Assembly (NCBI GenBank): GCA_964411985.1
Contig: CAYPNF010000038.1
Span: 1 to 64,000 of the forward strand
Source of the DNA: CAYPNF01 sp964411985
GTDB taxonomy: Bacteria > Verrucomicrobiota > Verrucomicrobiia > Limisphaerales > J093
Length of the DNA: 64,000 nucleotides
Reading direction: 5' to 3'
Shown here: positions 58,745 through 64,000 of the stretch, in pieces
How positions within the stretch are numbered: the stretch's first letter is position 1
Layout of the letters: each line of letters starts with the position of its first letter
Notes under the pieces: model-generated
The model's input: the letters and a program-made list of their open reading frames with translations, nothing else
Told to the model about the DNA's origin: nothing
Database searches by the model: none
Program-made: the position numbers and the translations under genes

Positions 58745-59923
58745 ATGAGCAATAATTACATCTTTTCTTCGGAGTCCGTCGGCGAAGGCCATCCGGACAA
58801 GGTTTGCGATACGATTTCGGATGCCGTGCTGGATGCGTGTTTCGCGCAGGATCGCGCGAGCCGTGTGGCCTGCGAATGCTATGCCAAGTCCAATTTGGTG
58901 GTGGTAGGAGGCGAAATCACCACCAAGGCTAAACTTGACTACAGCGCGATTGCCCGGGAAGCGATCCGGGGGATCGGCTATGTGAACGACGACGACGTGT
59001 TCCACGCGGACCGGGTGTTCATCATGAACGCGGTGACTCAGCAGAGCCCTGATATTGCCCAAGGCGTGGATGCCCGTGAAGCGGAAGGCAAGGACACGGA
59101 GGAACAGGGTGCTGGGGACCAGGGACTCATGTTTGGATATGCGTGCGATGAGACTCCCGAGCTAATGCCCGCTCCCATCATGTTCGCGCACCGTTTGGGG
59201 CGTGAGCTGACGCGGATCCGCAAGTCTGGAAAGGTGGCGTGGCTGCGCCCCGACGCCAAGAGCCAGGTCTCGGTGCGGTACGAGAACGGTCGGCCAGTTA
59301 GCGTGACCAACGTGGTCGTTTCCACCCAGCATGCTGCTGATGCCAAGCATAAGACCATTCGAGATTTTGTCATTTCCGAGGTGGTCAAGAAGGTGATCCC
59401 GGCGGAAATGCTGACCCGGCAAACCCAGTTCCTCATTAATCCGACCGGGCGTTTCGTGGTGGGCGGACCTCAGGGCGACACCGGTTTGACTGGCCGCAAA
59501 ATCATCGTCGACAGCTATGGTGGCATGGGGCGGCACGGTGGAGGCGCTTTCAGCGGCAAGGATCCTTCCAAGGTCGACCGCAGTGCGGCTTATATGGGAC
59601 GGTATGTGGCGAAGAACGTGGTGGCGGCCGGCTTGGCCAAGCGCTGCGAGATCCAGTTTGCCTACGCAATTGGCTATCCGAACCCCGTTTCGGTGGCAGT
59701 GGACACCTTTGGCACCGGCGTGGTGAGCGATGAGAAGATTACCGAAGCCGTGCAGAAGGTTTTCAGCTTCAAGCCTGCAGACATCGTCAAACAGCTGAAT
59801 CTGCTGCGCCCGATTTACTCCAAGACCACCAATTACGGTCATTTCGGGAAGATCGACGATCTGGCCAGTATCACCTGGGAGAAAACCGACAAGGCCGCAG
59901 CGCTGAAGAAGGCCTGTAGGTAG
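58745..59923 (+). CDS. metK: S-adenosylmethionine synthetase
   Basis: MetK, 392 residues, making SAM from methionine and ATP. Motifs: IFSSESVGEGHPDKVCDTIS, GAGDQGLMFGYACDE, GGPQGDTGLTGRKIIVDSYG and GGGAFSGKDPSKVDRSAAY, with metal- and phosphate-binding residues intact. The ATG at 58745 is chosen because it opens the conserved MSNNYIFSSESV; an in-frame ATG at 58706 lies inside the operator. Transcription from the predicted promoter would give a leader of about 50 bases. ahcY follows after 41 bases. Confidence 0.97.
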   Translation: MSNNYIFSSESVGEGHPDKVCDTISDAVLDACFAQDRASRVACECYAKSNLVVVGGEITTKAKLDYSAIAREAIRGIGYVNDDDVFHADRVFIMNAVTQQSPDIAQGVDAREAEGKDTEEQGAGDQGLMFGYACDETPELMPAPIMFAHRLGRELTRIRKSGKVAWLRPDAKSQVSVRYENGRPVSVTNVVVSTQHAADAKHKTIRDFVISEVVKKVIPAEMLTRQTQFLINPTGRFVVGGPQGDTGLTGRKIIVDSYGGMGRHGGGAFSGKDPSKVDRSAAYMGRYVAKNVVAAGLAKRCEIQFAYAIGYPNPVSVAVDTFGTGVVSDEKITEAVQKVFSFKPADIVKQLNLLRPIYSKTTNYGHFGKIDDLASITWEKTDKAAALKKACR

Positions 59924-59964
59924 GCCGACAGAGTGCTTTTCCAACCTCAAACTGAGTTCAAACC

Positions 59965-61374
59965 ATGTCCACACCTGATTTCAAAGTCAAAGACCTCTCT
60001 CTGGCGGAGTGGGGCCGCAAGACCATCGACGTTTCGGAACACGAAATGCCGGGTCTGATGTCCATCCGCCGTCGTTACGCGGCGAGCAAGCCGCTGGCTG
60101 GGGTTCGTGTCACCGGTTCGCTGCACATGACAGTGGAGACGGCCGTTCTCATCGAAACCCTCGTGGCTCTGGGTGCCTCAGTCCGATGGGCCAGTTGTAA
60201 CATCTTCTCCACGCAAGACCATGCGGCGGCGGCGATTGCAAAGGCCAATGTTCCGGTTTTCGCTTGGAAGGGCGAAACGCTGGAAGAATACTGGTGGTGT
60301 ACCTACCAGGCCATCAACCACCCTGGCGGGAAAGGACCCGAATTGGTCGTGGACGACGGCGGCGACGTTACGCTTCTGATCCACAAGGGGTATGAACTCG
60401 AGGCGGGTGACAACTGGGTCAATACGCCCAGCGAAAAGCACGAAGAACAGGTCATCAAGGACCTCCTCAAGACGATCCACCGCGAGAACCCGCGTCGCTG
60501 GCGTGACCTGGTAGGGGAATGGAAGGGGGTATCCGAAGAGACCACGACCGGAGTGCATCGCCTCTACCAGATGCTTCAAGCGGGCAAGCTGCTGGTGCCT
60601 GCCATCAACGTCAATGACTCAGTCACCAAATCGAAGTTCGACAACCTCTACGGCTGCCGTGAGTCGCTCGCGGACGGCATCAAGCGCGCCACCGATGTGA
60701 TGGTGGCAGGCAAGGTGGCCGTGGTTTGTGGCTATGGCGATGTCGGCAAGGGTTCTTCCCACTCCTTACGTGGGTTTGGTGCGCGAGTGATCGTGACCGA
60801 GGTTGACCCCATCAACGCCCTGCAGGCTGCCATGGAAGGATTTGAAGTCACCACCCTCGAGGAGACTCTTGGCCGGGCGGACATTTACGTGACCACGACC
60901 GGGAACTGCGACGTGATCACCGCTGAGCACATGTCGAAGATGAAGGACCAGGCGATTGTGTGTAACATTGGCCACTTCGACAACGAGATCCAAGTGGACC
61001 AGCTCAACGCCTATCCCGGTATCCAGCGGCTGAACATCAAGCCGCAGGTGGACAGGTACACCTTCCCGGACGGTCGCTGTCTGTATCTTTTGGCGGAGGG
61101 ACGTTTGGTGAACCTGGGCTGTGCCACGGGGCATCCCAGCTTCGTCATGTCCAACTCCTTCACCAACCAGGTGCTCGCCCAATTGGACCTGTGGGCCAAC
61201 CGCAATACCTACAAGGTGGGCGTGTACCGGCTTCCCAAGAAGCTGGACGAAGAAGTGGCCCGGCTGCACCTCGAGAAGATCGGGGTCAAGCTCACCGTGC
61301 TCACGCAGAAGCAGGCCGATTATCTCGGTATCCCCGTCGACGGCCCCTACAAGCCCGAGCACTACCGGTACTGA
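59965..61374 (+). CDS. ahcY: S-adenosylhomocysteine hydrolase
   Basis: AhcY (SahH), 469 residues, an NAD-dependent enzyme splitting S-adenosylhomocysteine to adenosine and homocysteine, which relieves product inhibition of methyltransferases. Motifs: TGSLHMTVETAVLIETLVAL, NVNDSVTKSKFDNLYGCRES, the NAD loop CGYGDVGKGS near 256, VTTTGNCDVI, and the C-terminal KPEHYRY that reaches into the partner subunit's NAD site. The length and the TPSEKHEEQVIKDLLKTIHR insertion are those of the long bacterial type. It is downstream of metK and probably shares its transcript and SahR-type control; a strong terminator follows. Confidence 0.97.
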   Translation: MSTPDFKVKDLSLAEWGRKTIDVSEHEMPGLMSIRRRYAASKPLAGVRVTGSLHMTVETAVLIETLVALGASVRWASCNIFSTQDHAAAAIAKANVPVFAWKGETLEEYWWCTYQAINHPGGKGPELVVDDGGDVTLLIHKGYELEAGDNWVNTPSEKHEEQVIKDLLKTIHRENPRRWRDLVGEWKGVSEETTTGVHRLYQMLQAGKLLVPAINVNDSVTKSKFDNLYGCRESLADGIKRATDVMVAGKVAVVCGYGDVGKGSSHSLRGFGARVIVTEVDPINALQAAMEGFEVTTLEETLGRADIYVTTTGNCDVITAEHMSKMKDQAIVCNIGHFDNEIQVDQLNAYPGIQRLNIKPQVDRYTFPDGRCLYLLAEGRLVNLGCATGHPSFVMSNSFTNQVLAQLDLWANRNTYKVGVYRLPKKLDEEVARLHLEKIGVKLTVLTQKQADYLGIPVDGPYKPEHYRY

Positions 61375-61417
61375 CCGGGGGGAAGACTCTACTGGTCTGT
61401 TCCCAATTTCGCAGGTA

Positions 61418-61451
61418 GGCCGCCCCTCGACGAGGGGCGGCTTTCCTTTTT
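61418..61451 (+). terminator. Rho-independent terminator after ahcY
   Basis: Perfect 10-bp stem GCCGCCCCTC / GAGGGGCGGC, loop GAC, then TTTCCTTTTT. Confidence 0.93.
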
Positions 61452-61474
61452 AGGATGGGAAGGGGAGGGTGTTT

Positions 61475-61562
61475 CCGCAGAGACTCGCAGATTGCCGCAG
61501 ATGAGGATTACTCATGGCACTTTCTTTTCACCTTTTCTGCGAACATCTGTGTGGCTCTGCGG
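61475..61562. repeat. Large imperfect inverted repeat of CGCAGA-type
   Basis: Arms at 61475-61501 (CCGCAGAG then CGCAGA-containing text) and 61536-61562 pair at about 20 of 27 positions, including a perfect CCGCAGAG/CTCTGCGG end. The arms are built of short CGCAGA and ACATCTG units, like the dispersed 'cgcagat' repeats seen between genes in many environmental bacteria. The remainder of the 61375-61666 gap holds the ahcY terminator and nothing else I can support. Confidence 0.6.
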
Positions 61563-61666
61563 ATCACTTCCCCCTCGACTCGGCACCCAACGCCCGAATG
61601 CATCTTGGGTTCATCGCGAGTTCGACAAAGTGTTCGATTAAGCCACTCGCCGTCTTCCGACAGCGA

Positions 61667-62584
61667 CTACGGAGCGGTCTTCAACCGGTAGAATGAGGAC
61701 GGGTTGGTGGGCGTGACGGTGTATTGGTTGTTCGTGGTGCCGGGCACCGCAACCCAGGCGGGATCGCTGAGCTTCACTTTCTGTTCCAAGACCGCATTCG
61801 TGGCGTTGGTGGACCAGGAGAGTTGGAGGCTGTTGGTGCCCTGGGGGCTGATTGCCAGCACTGTACCCGCGCGCACTCCGGCCATGACATCCTGGTCCGG
61901 AATTGGGTTGACGGAGGATTCCAGAATACTGACATGGCGCACAGCGGTGGGCTCCTTCCAGAGGTGCACCCTCATCCAACCAAGGTGCCAGCCATCTTCT
62001 CTTTGGATCCGAACACCGAAGAGTACGTTCGTGGATTGGGGCGTCGAAAGTCGTTTAATGTATCCAGGCTCAAGTGTAATGCTGGGCAACAAAGGATCCC
62101 CATAACTCAGAATTCGTTTCGTCCACCCGAACCCAATTCCCTTCAGTCGCGCAACGTTGGTGGGCTGGATCCACTCCCAAGTGCTGCCCAGGGCGGGCTT
62201 GGCCGGAATGGTCTGGCCTTGCGTGAGTCGCGCCTCGGGCGGGACATACTTACAGTCCCAGATCTCCTTACTGAGGTACAGCTGGACATGAGGTTCTGCG
62301 AAGAAGGCTTGGGTCTCGTCCGTCCATCCGCAGATGGCGCTAGGGATTTGCTCTCCGCGATTCCCACCAGCAGTCCGGACAATCAATCTAAGGTCTGGCC
62401 GACCATCCTGGTCCAAATCAATGGCGTTTGTGGAGTACCCAAGCGTGACGCAATTGCTCCAAACGTTTACCGAGTTGCAGCCGTAGTGGTCTGGGCATCC
62501 CGTCTCTTGGCCTTGCAGGAGGGTATAACAACCAGCGAACCAGAAGCTAGAGAGAAGGGTAAGGGTGGTGAGGATGTGTCTCAT
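61667..62584 (-). CDS. Lipoprotein of unknown function
   Basis: A 305-residue protein. The ATG at 62584 starts a lipoprotein signal (TLTLLSSFWFAGC with the lipobox FAGC). The mature part includes a calcium-loop-like DLDQDGRPDLRLIV and ends with a Verrucomicrobia-style tail (LQLSWSTNATNAVLEQKVKL, then PTNPSSFYRLKTAP) resembling the C-termini of other secreted proteins of the phylum. Its start overlaps the stop of the HAF-like fragment upstream (ATGA), so the two may be cotranscribed. No enzyme motif recognised; probably an outer-membrane-anchored protein. Confidence 0.8.
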   Translation of the reverse strand: MRHILTTLTLLSSFWFAGCYTLLQGQETGCPDHYGCNSVNVWSNCVTLGYSTNAIDLDQDGRPDLRLIVRTAGGNRGEQIPSAICGWTDETQAFFAEPHVQLYLSKEIWDCKYVPPEARLTQGQTIPAKPALGSTWEWIQPTNVARLKGIGFGWTKRILSYGDPLLPSITLEPGYIKRLSTPQSTNVLFGVRIQREDGWHLGWMRVHLWKEPTAVRHVSILESSVNPIPDQDVMAGVRAGTVLAISPQGTNSLQLSWSTNATNAVLEQKVKLSDPAWVAVPGTTNNQYTVTPTNPSSFYRLKTAP

Positions 62585-62838
62585 GGCTGTGCCTCCGGTT
62601 GAGGAGTCAGAATCCAGCCCCGCTGCTGGGCTGATGCGTCGTAGGGGTTCGTTTGGTGCCATGTTCCGTTGCCAACGATGCCCCCTTGGTTGTTGATGGC
62701 TTCGGCAGACTTGAGGTTCCATTGGGCTCGCTGGAATGGGGGCGGGAAGTAGGTCAGATGGGCATCGTTAAGGTTGACCATGTTGATCGAAGTCCTAGCT
62801 GTGTACGAATCTGATGTCGACGCAACATTCAACACCTC
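62581..62838 (-). pseudogene. Fragment resembling the C-terminus of a HAF-repeat protein
   Basis: About 85 codons from GTG/TTG at 62838/62835. The part AINNQGGIVGNGTWHQ followed by RGWILTP resembles one HAF-type repeat (A-IN-xGxIVGxG then a LTP end), as found at the C-termini of exported repeat proteins. It has no signal peptide and no further repeats; an in-frame TGA lies a few codons upstream. Most likely a remnant of a larger gene, though a small coupled gene cannot be excluded because its stop overlaps the lipoprotein ATG. Confidence 0.45.
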
Positions 62839-63125
62839 GATTTCATAACATGATTTTACTCAGCTTGTACCCCAGAATAAGCAGATCCGGTATGAGAGGG
62901 CAAGAGTTTTCTGAACCCGGTGGTGCTTTCGGAAGAAAGAACCAGGAATCACAAGAATGGAGCATGTTCTATCTCATCCCTCGGCTTTTGCGTTTTTCAT
63001 GGTTCCTCTAACCTCCAATCGATGCGACGGCTCGGCGAGCCATCGTCCCCCCATTAAAGGGAAATGGGGTCCGGTTGGAGCTTGCTCGAGGTGGGGGATC
63101 CCAGTAGGCTGACCGTAAGAACTGT
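62839..63125. other. Intergenic region with two hairpins
   Basis: Divergent spacer between the HAF-like fragment and the isomerase gene. It contains adjacent stems GGCTC/GAGCC (63029-63041) and CCCCATT/AATGGGG (63049-63069). No gene is supported; promoters for both directions are probably here. Confidence 0.4.
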
Positions 63126-63959
63126 ATGAACTCGTCACAACTTACCTCCCGCCTCGCGGTTTGTAGCTGGTCCCTCCAACCGAATTCCTCAGCTGACCTA
63201 CTTCAACAGATCGCGTCGGTGGGAATCCCCCGCGTTCAAATCGCGTTGGATCCGCTGCGCGAACATCACGAGGCTTGGAAGGATTTCCAGTCGGTTTGCG
63301 CGCAGCAGAGCGTCACTTGTGTCTCCGGCATGTTTGGGACCATCGGCGAGGACTACTCGACTCTGGAATCGATCAAACGCACCGGAGGGTTCGTCCCAGA
63401 TGCGAATTGGGAACTGAATTGGCGGAACATCCAAGCCGAAGCCGCGATCGCTCAGCGTTTGGGTTTGAAAGTGGTGACCTTCCACGCTGGTTTCCTGCCG
63501 CACGAAGAGAGTGATCCCAGCTTCCAGAAGCTCATGCGGCGGGTTCGCGAGGTGGCGGATCTCTTCGCTTCGAAGGGGATCGTCCTGGGCTTTGAGACCG
63601 GGCAGGAGACGGCAGAAACGTTGCGTACTTTTCTGCAAAAGTTGAACTGCCCGAATGTGGGGGTGAATTTCGACCCGGCAAACATGATTCTGTACGACAA
63701 GGGTGATCCGATCCAGGCCTTGAAGACCCTGGGCCCTTGGATTCGCCAATGCCACATCAAGGATGCGCGTCGGACAAAGGTGCCCGGCACTTGGGGTGAG
63801 GAAGTGGTCGTTGGGACTGGGGAAGTCGATTGGGTCGCGTTCTTCCGGACTCTGAGCGAGATCGGGTTTACAGGCAATCTCTGCATCGAGCGGGAGGCGG
63901 GCAATCAGCGCGCCGCCGATATTCGCGCCGCCCGCCATTTCCTCGAAAACTTGAAATAG
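63126..63959 (+). CDS. Sugar phosphate isomerase/epimerase (xylose isomerase-like TIM barrel)
   Basis: A 277-residue AP-endonuclease-2-type TIM barrel, the fold of hydroxypyruvate isomerases, xylulose epimerases and IolE/IolI enzymes. Supporting segments: LAVCSWSLQPNSSADLLQQI, VTFHAGFLPHEESDPSF, VLGFETGQETAETLRTFLQK, PNVGVNFDPANMILY, IRQCHIKDARR and GNLCIERE, which carry the Glu, Asp, His and Glu ligands of the divalent metal. There is no signal peptide, so it is cytoplasmic. Such genes in this phylum often accompany Gfo/Idh oxidoreductases in sugar or inositol metabolism, but the window ends 41 bases later. The substrate cannot be assigned. No strong ribosome binding site. Confidence 0.9.
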   Translation: MNSSQLTSRLAVCSWSLQPNSSADLLQQIASVGIPRVQIALDPLREHHEAWKDFQSVCAQQSVTCVSGMFGTIGEDYSTLESIKRTGGFVPDANWELNWRNIQAEAAIAQRLGLKVVTFHAGFLPHEESDPSFQKLMRRVREVADLFASKGIVLGFETGQETAETLRTFLQKLNCPNVGVNFDPANMILYDKGDPIQALKTLGPWIRQCHIKDARRTKVPGTWGEEVVVGTGEVDWVAFFRTLSEIGFTGNLCIEREAGNQRAADIRAARHFLENLK

Positions 63960-64000
63960 CCGACCCATACTCCGTCAACCCAACACAAGGAGGACTTACC

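Overview
The window reads like a chromosomal segment of a Verrucomicrobiota bacterium, probably the Pedosphaera/Limisphaera side of the phylum. This is an inference from gene content: large secreted proteins with PA14, Ig-like and a 'GxLQxAxxVxGPW' tail; tandem FG-GAP/ASPIC-UnbV (CRTAC1-like) proteins; a DUF5916 protein; a DUF5989-carbamoyltransferase-SxtJ operon; moderately high GC; and many genes without a Shine-Dalgarno. No rRNA, tRNA, CRISPR array, integrase or transposase was seen.

Region 1 (1-12230) holds three large exported multidomain proteins (the first cut by the left edge) and, between the second and third, a secreted TolB-like propeller/TPR protein with a c-type haem motif. Strong terminators follow the three large genes. 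Region 2 (12600-26014) is a tightly packed four-gene operon: three paralogous double CRTAC1-type proteins and one smaller FG-GAP protein with a CxxCH motif. A DUF5916 outer-membrane protein follows (26280-28367). A dispersed family of composite palindromic repeats (families A, B and C here) lies in front of several of these genes, runs in frame into two of them, and is the most unusual signal in the window.

Region 3 (28416-38693) carries hisB, an ECF sigma/anti-sigma pair with a small exported protein, the minus-strand DUF5989-carbamoyltransferase-SxtJ operon (including a 50-codon gene), and gyrB-gyrA. Region 4 (38760-50055) is mostly minus strand: metG, a WecA/MraY-type sugar-phosphate transferase, a DUF2723-TPR membrane protein, rlmD, a plus-strand uracil-DNA glycosylase, a glycosyltransferase, class II fba and a GspF/PilC platform protein.

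Region 5 (50314-57629) is a plus-strand run: a metal ABC permease, an SDR, a GH88-like hydrolase, an Old-Yellow-Enzyme-type oxidoreductase, tlyA, nadK and a LacI-type regulator. Region 6 (57667-61374) is a methyl-cycle unit: an ArsR-methyltransferase fusion (SahR-like) divergent from metK-ahcY, with a 30-bp palindrome overlapping predicted promoters in both directions. The right end has a lipoprotein gene, a degraded HAF-repeat-like fragment and a sugar-phosphate isomerase/epimerase-type TIM barrel gene.
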